Positions 28,368 through 36,097 of a stretch of DNA of 64,000 nucleotides are shown piece by piece; within the stretch, counting starts at the first letter, position 1; each line of letters starts with the position of its first letter. The position numbers and the translations under genes were made by a program. Location: positions 34,327 to 98,326 of the forward strand of contig NZ_BJDX01000011.1 of NCBI RefSeq assembly GCF_005405365.1, read 5' to 3'. Source of the stretch: Enterococcus xiangfangensis. GTDB taxonomy: Bacteria; Bacillota; Bacilli; Lactobacillales; Enterococcaceae. The notes below the pieces were generated by a model that was not told where the DNA came from, did not search any database, and saw nothing but the letters and a program-made list of their open reading frames with translations.

Positions 28368-29390
28368 TTATCGTTCTTCATGATAATAATCTAATCGAGG
28401 GAAAAATAAAGTCATCGTCGTTCCAACATCCATCGTTGATTGTGCAGTTAAACCCACTCCAAGTTTTTCTGCCAACGTCTTGGCCAGATACAATCCAAGA
28501 CCGGTAGAATGTTGTTGCGCTTTGCGGCCATTTTCTCCAGTAAAACCTTTATCAAAGATTCGTCCTAAATCTTCTGGTGGAATGCCGATTCCACTATCTT
28601 TCAGGCGTAATTCAACACCCCCGCTTTTCGTTGTGATTTCAATAGTAATTTTTCCATGATCGGGTGTGTATTTGATCGCGTTACTCAATAATTGACGGAA
28701 GATAAATTCGATCCATTTCGCATCTGTTAACACATTAGCATCTTCTTCTGCAAGTGTTAATTGCAGATTTTTTTGGATAAAATAATTTGCCTGGCTGCGG
28801 ATGATCGGCTGAATAATTTTTTTCAACGAATATTCTTGAATCAAATAGTCATTCACAAATTCATCGGAACGAGAATAATATAGAATTTGTTCGACATACT
28901 CATCGATTTGCTGAAGCTCATTTTGCAATAAAAAGAATTTATCATCCGGAATATCAAATTCAATCGAATTCAAAATCAAATCTACCGCCGCTAACGGAAC
29001 TTTGATCTCGTGGATCCACGAGTCTAAATAATCTTTTTGATCTTTTTGACTGCTCAATAATTGTTCCGTCAGTAAGTGATGCTGCCGGACTTGCTGGTTT
29101 ACGTATTCCTGGACCACCCGTTCTTCATTGCTAGTTGCGGCTTCGATAAACTGCTGAAGCTGCGTATCGTCCGCTGGATCAAATGATTGATACCATTTTT
29201 TGCGCCGATAGTAATCGACAGTGAAAAAAAGAAAAACCAAAAACAACTGCAAGATCAATAAATAGCTGAGATTATCCCAAAAACCGTGCAGATCCGGTGT
29301 TAACCAAACCATCCCAATCAACAACAGACTCAACACTGCCCAGCCTAATAAAACTAGCAAACGATCCTTTAAGTAGTTAATAAATGTCAT
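28368..29390 (-). CDS. Sensor histidine kinase, intramembrane-sensing (BceS-like)
   Basis: A 340-residue kinase with two N-terminal transmembrane helices (about 12-30 and 42-60) separated by only about ten residues, so it has almost no outside domain. The H-box is SWIHEIKVPLAA with His127. The ATPase domain shows the N-box RQLLSNAIKY, G1 DSGIGIPPED, and G2 GLGLYLAK. This is the BceS/intramembrane-sensing architecture, usually coupled to a BceAB-type peptide-detoxifying ABC transporter. The ATG at 29388-29390 has GAGGAG upstream. No ABC transporter adjoins it. Confidence 0.92.
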   Translation of the reverse strand: MTFINYLKDRLLVLLGWAVLSLLLIGMVWLTPDLHGFWDNLSYLLILQLFLVFLFFTVDYYRRKKWYQSFDPADDTQLQQFIEAATSNEERVVQEYVNQQVRQHHLLTEQLLSSQKDQKDYLDSWIHEIKVPLAAVDLILNSIEFDIPDDKFFLLQNELQQIDEYVEQILYYSRSDEFVNDYLIQEYSLKKIIQPIIRSQANYFIQKNLQLTLAEEDANVLTDAKWIEFIFRQLLSNAIKYTPDHGKITIEITTKSGGVELRLKDSGIGIPPEDLGRIFDKGFTGENGRKAQQHSTGLGLYLAKTLAEKLGVGLTAQSTMDVGTTMTLFFPRLDYYHEER

Positions 29391-29403
29391 ACGCACTCCT
29401 CGC

Positions 29404-30075
29404 TCATGGAACAATGTAGCCTTGTCCGACTTTTGTTTGGATATAATCTTCGATCCCCGCTTGTTCGATTTTACGACGCAGACGATTGATGTTCACGGTC
29501 AATGTGTTGTCGTCAACGAAACGTTCATCGTCCCACAATGCCCTCAGCAACTTGTCTCTGCTCAAGATTTTGCCATGCTGTTTCATCAAAATAAACAACA
29601 ATCGGTATTCGTTTTTACTGAGATCTACAACTTCTTGTTGAATCGTCATACTGCTGTTATCAATGTTCAGTGTGATGCCGTTATGTTCCAATGCTTCGCC
29701 GCTTTCAGCATAATTGTATGAACGCCGCAATAGTGCATTAATTTTTGCGACTAAAATATCGACCTGAAATGGTTTTGTGATATAATCGTCTGCCCCCATA
29801 TTCATCGCCATAATTTGATCCATATTGGTATTTCGGGAAGAGATAAAAATAATCGGAACTTTGGAAACTTCACGAATCTTTTGGCACCAATAATAACCGT
29901 CATAGACCGGTAGATTGATGTCTAATAAAACAAGCTGCGGCGCAATTTGTTCGAATTCTTCAAAAACTTGACTGAAATCCGTTATTTGATACACATCAAA
30001 TCTCCATTTCGTCAACTCTTCTCCGATCAATTGGCGGATTACTGCCTCATCTTCAACGATCATAATTTTCGCCAC
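29404..30075 (-). CDS. OmpR-family response regulator (BceR-like)
   Basis: A 223-residue response regulator paired with the kinase 13 bases downstream. The receiver domain (about 1-115) has the acidic pair in VEDE, phospho-acceptor Asp52 (LLDINLP), the Thr/Ser switch SSRN and Lys in TKPF. The winged-helix DNA-binding domain (about 125-223) ends TKVGQGYIV. I chose the GTG at 30073-30075 (VAKIMIVEDE), because GGGAG lies 6 bases upstream; an earlier in-frame GTG overlaps that site. It probably controls antimicrobial-peptide response genes elsewhere. Confidence 0.93.
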   Translation of the reverse strand: MAKIMIVEDEAVIRQLIGEELTKWRFDVYQITDFSQVFEEFEQIAPQLVLLDINLPVYDGYYWCQKIREVSKVPIIFISSRNTNMDQIMAMNMGADDYITKPFQVDILVAKINALLRRSYNYAESGEALEHNGITLNIDNSSMTIQQEVVDLSKNEYRLLFILMKQHGKILSRDKLLRALWDDERFVDDNTLTVNINRLRRKIEQAGIEDYIQTKVGQGYIVP

Positions 30076-30196
30076 TGTATCTCCCACTTTCTTTTTTCTT
30101 GTTTTACTAACTTAACTAGCAAAAAAACTAAGTAAGTACTTAAACTCTTTGTATCATCATAGCAAAGAACAGAAACGAAATAAAAGACGATCCGGT

Positions 30197-30550
30197 TTAT
30201 TTTTTAGTAAAATCAATCAACCCTAAATTATCGTCGATCATCCCGCCTTCACCCGACAAACTAAACGTACTAAGACGCGGATTAAATTTGATTCGGAGGT
30301 CATTTTGTAATGCATCTTTTGAATACCCTTTGATCCAAAAATCGCCAATCTCTGAAGGAATTTTTTCGTTATAATCGTTTTTTTCCATCTTACTTGAAAT
30401 GATAGTGATCGAAAATTGTGTCTGCATGTGGATCATCGCGTGTTGTGAATAAGGTCCGACCCCGTCTTCAAACGTTAATAACAGGACCTTGTCGCTGTCC
30501 AAGTATGGCAAAAGTTTTGCTTTAGCTGCTTCATCCAATAAAATTCTCAT
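30197..30550 (-). CDS. HesB/IscA-fold family protein without cysteines
   Basis: A 117-residue member of the iron-sulfur cluster biosynthesis (HesB/YneR-like) fold family of Lactobacillales. It starts MRILLDEAAKAKLLPYL and has the family's strand pattern, but contains no cysteine, so it cannot bind a cluster in the way IscA or SufA does. AGGAGGGATAAAG precedes the ATG. It stands alone between the two-component system and the phosphohexomutase. Function unknown. Confidence 0.75.
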   Translation of the reverse strand: MRILLDEAAKAKLLPYLDSDKVLLLTFEDGVGPYSQHAMIHMQTQFSITIISSKMEKNDYNEKIPSEIGDFWIKGYSKDALQNDLRIKFNPRLSTFSLSGEGGMIDDNLGLIDFTKK

Positions 30551-30597
30551 CTTTATCCCTCCTAATTTAATCTATTCACTCTTATGTTGCACTGAAA

Positions 30598-30640
30598 AAG
30601 CCTCTTTCACTGATAGCATCAGACAAAGAGGCTTTTTTGC
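30598..30640 (-). terminator. Terminator after the phosphohexomutase gene
   Basis: AAAAGCCTCTTT and AAAGAGGCTTTT around a loop with extra pairing (TCTGATGCTATCAG), followed by T residues on the minus strand; the + strand also ends in T residues. Confidence 0.85.
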
Positions 30641-30648
30641 AAGCAATC

Positions 30649-32139
30649 TTACTTAGTTAATTGTTGATCCAATTTGGTCAAATCGATTTTAGAATTCTGA
30701 GCTAATATCTCACGGAAAAGCGGCAATTGTTTTTGGATTTGACCGGCTTGATCATTTTCTACTTGCATCACTAACAATGGTTCATGCAAGCTTAACCGCA
30801 ATAACATCCAACCTTTTCCATACGGATCAGTCACGGAAAAACGTACACCTTCTTGATTTTCAGGATTCTCTGCAAAACCTGCTTGTTTTGGTAATTCTGT
30901 TCGGAAGGTATCAATCATTTGTTGACCGATCGTTTTGTAATCTTCCCCTGAGATCGTGTAGCGAATCTCTAATGTTTCCACGGGCTGTGCCAATTCAGCC
31001 ATCAAATCCGTCAATTCTCGATTTTCTTTTTGTAATTTTGGCAACAGCATCAAAACTTTTGCGATCACATATGCCCCGTCATCTAAAAAGTAGTTTTCTT
31101 TAAAGGCCGCATGAGAACTAGTTTCGATCGCTAACTGGCAATCGATTCCTTCTTGATTAAGCTCGATCGCCTTGTTGATAACATTGCGGTAACCAGAAAT
31201 ATAACGATACTGCTTGCCACCTTTTTCTTCAATAAAATGTTTCAAATGATCTGAAGTCGGCGAGTTGGTCACGATCGTGCTACCTGGGTATTCTTGTAAA
31301 ACAATCGCCGCCAATACCGCGATCAAATTGTTTCGATTGATCATTTGTCCATCTTTTGAAACAATCGCTGAACGATCAACGTCTGTATCAAAAATCACAC
31401 CAAGGTCGGCTTGATTATCTAAAACAGCTTGCTTGATACTTGCCATCGCTTCTTTATTGTCAGGATTTGGGATGTGATTTGGAAAATTTCCGTCTGGTTC
31501 TAAAAACTGTGAACCGCTCGTATCCGCACCTAAAACAGCTAAAACTTTGTCAGCAAAATAACCGCCGGCGCCATTTCCCGCGTCAACAATGATCTTCATG
31601 CCTTTCAACGGCTGTTTGCTGCCGCTGCCTTGTTGAATTTTTTCAACTAGATCCGCAGCATAACGCGTCAACAAATCAGCTTGCTGAACTGTCCCTTCAG
31701 CCGCTTCACTAGCTTCCGTGTGAGTTAAAATATAAGCAATATCCGCTTTTTCTGCACCGCTGATTTGATTGAAAATTTTGATACCATTGAAATAAAATGG
31801 CAGATGACTGGCTGTCAGCATAATTCCTGCATCACAAGCAAACTCTTTGAACTGTGTCGCCATAAATAAAGCCGGCGTTGTGGCTAAACCAAAGTCTAAC
31901 ACTTCGCATCCAGTCGCTTTAAAAACGTCGATCATTGCTGTTTTTAATGCCGGACCCGTTAAACGACTGTCGTGGCCGATCCCAATTTTAGGCCGTTTTA
32001 TCCCATTTTTTGCTAACCAATTAAGAATTCCTTGCGCAATCAAACGAGCTTCTTCAGCCCCTAAATTTTTTACCTTGTCCTCAGTCGTGATAGCAATCCC
32101 GCGAATATCCGAACCATTTTGCAACTTCGATAATTCCAT
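30649..32139 (-). CDS. Phosphomannomutase/phosphoglucomutase (phosphohexomutase)
   Basis: A 496-residue alpha-D-phosphohexomutase interconverting hexose-1- and 6-phosphates for polysaccharide and wall precursors. The DIRGIA start and GHDSRLTG (about 55-62) are typical. The phosphoserine loop TASHLPFYFNGIK puts the catalytic Ser at 111; the usual TASHNP is TASHLP here. The metal loop is FDTDVDRSA, and the sugar-binding loop and C-terminal domain IV follow. GGAGGAATT precedes the ATG. Its long leader (32140-32517) carries 2.3 tandem copies of a 150-base repeat (32152-32506). Confidence 0.88.
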   Translation of the reverse strand: MELSKLQNGSDIRGIAITTEDKVKNLGAEEARLIAQGILNWLAKNGIKRPKIGIGHDSRLTGPALKTAMIDVFKATGCEVLDFGLATTPALFMATQFKEFACDAGIMLTASHLPFYFNGIKIFNQISGAEKADIAYILTHTEASEAAEGTVQQADLLTRYAADLVEKIQQGSGSKQPLKGMKIIVDAGNGAGGYFADKVLAVLGADTSGSQFLEPDGNFPNHIPNPDNKEAMASIKQAVLDNQADLGVIFDTDVDRSAIVSKDGQMINRNNLIAVLAAIVLQEYPGSTIVTNSPTSDHLKHFIEEKGGKQYRYISGYRNVINKAIELNQEGIDCQLAIETSSHAAFKENYFLDDGAYVIAKVLMLLPKLQKENRELTDLMAELAQPVETLEIRYTISGEDYKTIGQQMIDTFRTELPKQAGFAENPENQEGVRFSVTDPYGKGWMLLRLSLHEPLLVMQVENDQAGQIQKQLPLFREILAQNSKIDLTKLDQQLTK

Positions 32140-32151
32140 TGATAAATTCCT

Positions 32152-32506
32152 CCTTATTCCTATTTATGGATTTATTTTTCTTTTAGAAAAATAAGTCCGA
32201 TTTTCATGCCGTATACCATCCAACTGTGTGATTCAAGCTTTTTGTTGGTTTATCTACTCTTTCTTTTTTACTAAATACATCACCTGCGAAAAGTTGGACT
32301 GGCTTCCTTATTCCTATTTATGGATTTATTCTTTTAGAAAAATAAGTCCGATTTTCATGCCGTATACCATCCAACTATGTGACTCAAGCTTTTTGCTGGT
32401 TTATCTACTTTTTCTATTTTACTAAATATGTCACCTGCGAAAAGTTGGACTGGCATCCTTATTCCTATTTATGGATTTATTTTTCTTTTAGAAAAATAAG
32501 TCCGAT
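32152..32506 (-). repeat. Tandem 151-154 bp repeat (2.3 copies) in the phosphohexomutase leader
   Basis: Copy 1 is 32152-32305, copy 2 is 32306-32456, and partial copy 3 is 32457-32506, where identity ends. The copies differ at only a handful of positions plus a 3-4 base deletion. Each starts (+ strand) CCTTATTCCTATTTATGG and contains an inverted repeat GGATTTATTTTTCT / AGAAAAATAAGTCC. On the minus strand copies 1 and 2 encode a micro-ORF, MKIGLIFLKEK or MKIGLIFLKE (32172-32207 and 32326-32358). The unit ends in AGGAATAAGG, which at the gene-proximal end runs into the gene's own ribosome site. Confidence 0.93.
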
Positions 32507-32523
32507 AATTCTACTTTTAGTTT

Positions 32524-32532
32524 ATTATACCA
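32524..32532 (-). promoter_or_regulatory. Extended -10 promoter of the phosphohexomutase gene
   Basis: On the minus strand TGG-TATAAT lies just after the terminator of the P-type ATPase gene. Transcription from here would include all of the tandem repeats in a roughly 380-base leader. Confidence 0.5.
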
Positions 32533-32573
32533 AAATCCCCGAAAAAGAAAGCCTTTTCCGGGGATTTTTATCA
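32533..32573. terminator. Terminator after the P-type ATPase gene
   Basis: TCCCCG-GAAAAG and CTTTTTCGGGGA-type stem with T residues on the + side and a shorter T run on the minus side. Confidence 0.75.
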
Positions 32574-32590
32574 TTTTAACCAGTTTTTCA

Positions 32591-35011
32591 CTAAATAACA
32601 CGTGATTTCGATTTCTTTTTTTCTTTCCGTTTCTTTTGCCAACGGATTCGCCATGCGACCAATTGTTCCATCACTAAAGTCAATCCTTTGAATAGCCAAT
32701 AAATTCCGACCGTCAACGGAATAACGAAAAACAGATTACGATTCCAAAGTTTATCGAAATCAAAGAACGTTCTAAAAAATAAATAACAGCTTAAGTATGC
32801 ACTGCTCAATATAGTGATCAAAGCAATTTTTTTCTTATCAAGCGGAAAGGACACTTTATACAAAACCAACAAGCCGACACAGCCCGTCAGAAAGACCGAC
32901 ATTGTCGAAGTCGCCTGATAATCCAATTTAAATAAATGAGCGGCCAGCTGGATGATCATTACCGCACTGATCACAGTCAGAGCACCCGGTAATGAGACAC
33001 GTAAAATATTATTTAAAAAGTCGCCCTTGATTCGTTCATAGCTTGGTTTCAATGCTAAGAAAAAGGAAGGAATCCCTACAGTCAAAGCATTGATTGGTGT
33101 CAGTTGGACTGGCTCAAATGGATAAGGATTTGTGATAATCATAAAGATGACCGCTAAGATTAAGGAATAGATCGTTTTGACTAAATACATCGAGGCGACC
33201 CGTTCAATATTATTGATGACTCGCCGACCTTCATTCAAAACATTTTGCATTCGAGCAAAATCAGAATCCAATAAAATTACATCCGCAGCAGCCCGAGCTG
33301 CACCACTACCGTTAGCCATCGCAACACCGATATCCGCTTCTCGCAATGCTAAGACGTCATTGACTCCATCACCAGTCATGCAGACTGTATGATTTTCTTT
33401 CAAGGCTCGGATCAAAGAACGTTTTTGTTTTGGCGTGACCCGACCAAAAACTGTCTTTTTCGTCACCAATGCCGAATAATCGATCGGTTCAGTCAAAGTA
33501 GACATATCGATAAATGCTGCGGCATTTTCGATCCCAGCTTTTTGCGCGATTTTTGAAACAGTCAATGGATGATCCCCAGAAATTACTTTCAACTGAACAT
33601 CTTGTTCGGCAAAATAACCAAACGTTGCTTGCGCATTTTCCCGTAGATTATCTGAAATAATCAGAATGGCCAAAAGCTGCGGTTCTTTCTGCAATTCTTC
33701 TGTCAACATTCCAGGATATTCAACTAAAACAAGTACACGCTGCCCCTCTTCCAAATACGGCTGAATCTGATGCTGCATTTTTTCTGGCATCTGTTTGAAT
33801 ATAAATTCTGGTGCACCAAAAGCGAAACTACCTTGGTCTTTGAATGTCACCCCACTCCATTTTCGTGCAGAAGAAAATGGAATAACTTTTTCTGCTTGCC
33901 AATTGCCGGCAGCTGGAAAGGCTTTGCGTAACGCGTTAGCCGTGGCATTTTGATCTTTTAAGTGCTGCATCAACGCACCCATGATCGTATTCAAGCGTTC
34001 ATTTGAGATATCTTCCAACAGTGCTGACTCAAATTCCAAGGTGCCGTCGGTGATTGTTCCCGTTTTATCTAAGCAAATTACATCGACACGTGCCAATGTT
34101 TCTATAGAAGGCAATGCTTGGACCAGCACTTTTTTCCGTGCCAAATTTGCTGCACCCACTGCAAATGCGACACTCGTCAATAGCATCAAGCCTTCTGGAA
34201 TCATGCTGACTAATGCCGCAACGGTGCCTAGCACTGCTTGTCTAATGGAATCAGAGGCTTGGTATTGACTATAAAACAAACCTAAACCAACCGGAATGAT
34301 CACTACCGTCAAGACCGCGATCATGCGGCTCAAGACTTTTGTTAATTCAGAATTCCCGGTCTTTTTTGTTTTAGCTTCACTCGTTAATTGTTCTGCAAAA
34401 TTATCTTTTCCAACAGCCGTTGCTTGATAAAAGCATTCACCCGCCGTTACAAAACTACCGCTGAATAATTTATCTTGCTCTTTTTTTTGCACGCGATCTG
34501 CTTCGCCGGTCAACAACGATTCATCTACTTCGACTCCAGCCCCAACTAACAAATACCCATCTACAGGAACTTGATCGCCATTTCGCAAATACACTGTCTC
34601 ACCTAACACGATTGCTTCTTGCTCGATCTGTTGCAAACGTCCCGCTCTTAATACACTGACTTTAGTTTTAGCAAGGACGGATAATTTATCGATCGTATGT
34701 TTAGCACGTAACTCTTGAATGATCCCGATCAATGTATTGATGATCACTACTCCGAAAAACAATGTATTTTTTGGTGAACCGACTAAGAGCACTAGCAGTG
34801 CCAATACAAAGTTAAGAATGTTAAAGATAGTGATTGTATTTTCTTTGATGATCTCTTTATCGGTTTTCAACAAATTATCTTCCACTTGATTGATCTGTCC
34901 TTGTGCTGTTTTTTGTTGAACCTCAGAATCAGTCAATCCTTTTAATTCTGTTGGAATCTCGACACCGTCAAAATTTTCTTTCACCGTTTGAACTTCTTCC
35001 TTCTTTTTCAT
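32591..35011 (-). CDS. Cation-translocating P-type ATPase (CtpE-like)
   Basis: An 806-residue P-type ATPase in the membrane. The actuator domain holds DESLLTGEAD (about 160-169). The M4 segment SMIPEGLML carries the PEGL ion-binding motif. The phosphorylation site is LDKTGTITDG, and the hinge is MTGDGVNDVLALREADIGVAM. About ten transmembrane helices are predicted, with the last six near 600-780. The PEGLMLL form resembles mycobacterial CtpE and its Firmicutes relatives, linked to calcium. It lacks N-terminal heavy-metal domains. The ion is inferred, not shown. GAGGTG precedes the ATG. It is monocistronic. Confidence 0.9.
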   Translation of the reverse strand: MKKKEEVQTVKENFDGVEIPTELKGLTDSEVQQKTAQGQINQVEDNLLKTDKEIIKENTITIFNILNFVLALLVLLVGSPKNTLFFGVVIINTLIGIIQELRAKHTIDKLSVLAKTKVSVLRAGRLQQIEQEAIVLGETVYLRNGDQVPVDGYLLVGAGVEVDESLLTGEADRVQKKEQDKLFSGSFVTAGECFYQATAVGKDNFAEQLTSEAKTKKTGNSELTKVLSRMIAVLTVVIIPVGLGLFYSQYQASDSIRQAVLGTVAALVSMIPEGLMLLTSVAFAVGAANLARKKVLVQALPSIETLARVDVICLDKTGTITDGTLEFESALLEDISNERLNTIMGALMQHLKDQNATANALRKAFPAAGNWQAEKVIPFSSARKWSGVTFKDQGSFAFGAPEFIFKQMPEKMQHQIQPYLEEGQRVLVLVEYPGMLTEELQKEPQLLAILIISDNLRENAQATFGYFAEQDVQLKVISGDHPLTVSKIAQKAGIENAAAFIDMSTLTEPIDYSALVTKKTVFGRVTPKQKRSLIRALKENHTVCMTGDGVNDVLALREADIGVAMANGSGAARAAADVILLDSDFARMQNVLNEGRRVINNIERVASMYLVKTIYSLILAVIFMIITNPYPFEPVQLTPINALTVGIPSFFLALKPSYERIKGDFLNNILRVSLPGALTVISAVMIIQLAAHLFKLDYQATSTMSVFLTGCVGLLVLYKVSFPLDKKKIALITILSSAYLSCYLFFRTFFDFDKLWNRNLFFVIPLTVGIYWLFKGLTLVMEQLVAWRIRWQKKRKEKKKSKSRVI

Positions 35012-35117
35012 CCGGTTTCACCTCATCTCATCGCAATACTTCGGATAATTTGTTCTACTCTCTTTATCTTAACACGACTTATATTTGGCAGATATCCGTA
35101 CGTCTTTTTAAACGCGA

Positions 35118-35148
35118 AAAGCTGTACCAAAATAATTTGGCACAGCTT
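35118..35148 (-). terminator. Terminator of the yhaONM operon
   Basis: AAGCTGTGCCAAA, short loop, TTTGGTACAGCTT on the minus strand, followed by TTCGCG; the T-tract is weak. Confidence 0.65.
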
Positions 35149-35152
35149 CAGG

Positions 35153-36097
35153 TCAAATATCTTTTGGTACATAAAAACTGCGATTGTCCATACCGAAAAT
35201 CCGTTCCGTATACGTTCCCGGTTCAGCATTTTTTACCGCACTGGAAAGCATTTGCATCGAAGCATCAATGTTATCGATTTGATGTAAAATTTCTGCTTCC
35301 ATGATTCTTGGTCGAACAGGTGACCCATATTCCAACAACCCATGGTGCGATAAAACCATATGGCGTAAAATGACAATGTCTTCGTCAGCATCGTTGATCT
35401 TCAACTCAATACAAGCCTTAGTGATCTCTTCATCGACTAACACAAGGTGGCCTACCAGATTTCCGACTACTGTATATTCAGTCGAAGAAGGGCCGGTCAA
35501 CTCGATCACTTTGCCTAGATCATGAATAATGATCCCGGCATAAAGCAGTGACGCATTCAACTGCGGATATTCTTTGACAATCGCCTTGCCTAAGCGCAGC
35601 ATCGTTAATGTGTGGAAGGCCAAGCCGCCAGCAAAAGCATGGTGGTTGCGTTTTGCCGCTGGAAATTCAAAAAACTCTTTTTGATATTTATTCAATAAAA
35701 AGCGGACGATCCGATTCCAATGCGCGTTCGTGATCTCGAATAATGTCTGATTGATCTCTTCTTCCATCTCTTCACGCTTGATCGGCGCGCGTTCCATATA
35801 TAGCGCAGGATCATTCGGCTCTTCTGGTTTTGTCGTACGCAAATGGATGATCTTGACTTGCGGATTGCCTTGATACATCTCTCGTTTGCCGTTCAACAAA
35901 ACAACTTGTCCAGCTCTATAGCGTTTGATTTCTTCTTCTGAGGCATCCCAGAATTTTCCGTCCACTGTTCCTGAAGTATCTTGGAACGTAAACGCGATAA
36001 ATTTTTTCCCATTTTTAGCTAACCGGACATCGGCATTTTTGATCAGTACATACATCTCAAATAACTCATCAACCGTTAATTCTTTGATTTTTTTCAT
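35153..36097 (-). CDS. yhaM: 3'-5' exoribonuclease YhaM
   Basis: A 314-residue 3'-5' exoribonuclease. An OB-fold nucleic-acid-binding domain covers about 12-95 (DVRLAKNGKKFIAFTFQDTSG). The HD domain (about 155-290) shows HHAFAGGLAFHT, the metal-binding IIHDLGK and HMVLSHHG. Length and order match B. subtilis YhaM. It is the last gene of yhaO-yhaN-yhaM; its ATG overlaps the yhaN stop by 4 bases. Confidence 0.95.
   Translation of the reverse strand: MKKIKELTVDELFEMYVLIKNADVRLAKNGKKFIAFTFQDTSGTVDGKFWDASEEEIKRYRAGQVVLLNGKREMYQGNPQVKIIHLRTTKPEEPNDPALYMERAPIKREEMEEEINQTLFEITNAHWNRIVRFLLNKYQKEFFEFPAAKRNHHAFAGGLAFHTLTMLRLGKAIVKEYPQLNASLLYAGIIIHDLGKVIELTGPSSTEYTVVGNLVGHLVLVDEEITKACIELKINDADEDIVILRHMVLSHHGLLEYGSPVRPRIMEAEILHQIDNIDASMQMLSSAVKNAEPGTYTERIFGMDNRSFYVPKDI

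Noticed and set aside
32228..32579. Two similar 65-66 residue rightward frames, rich in Phe, Leu and Tyr
   Set aside because: They are translations of the tandem leader repeat on the strand opposite to the gene it precedes, with no ribosome site and odd composition.
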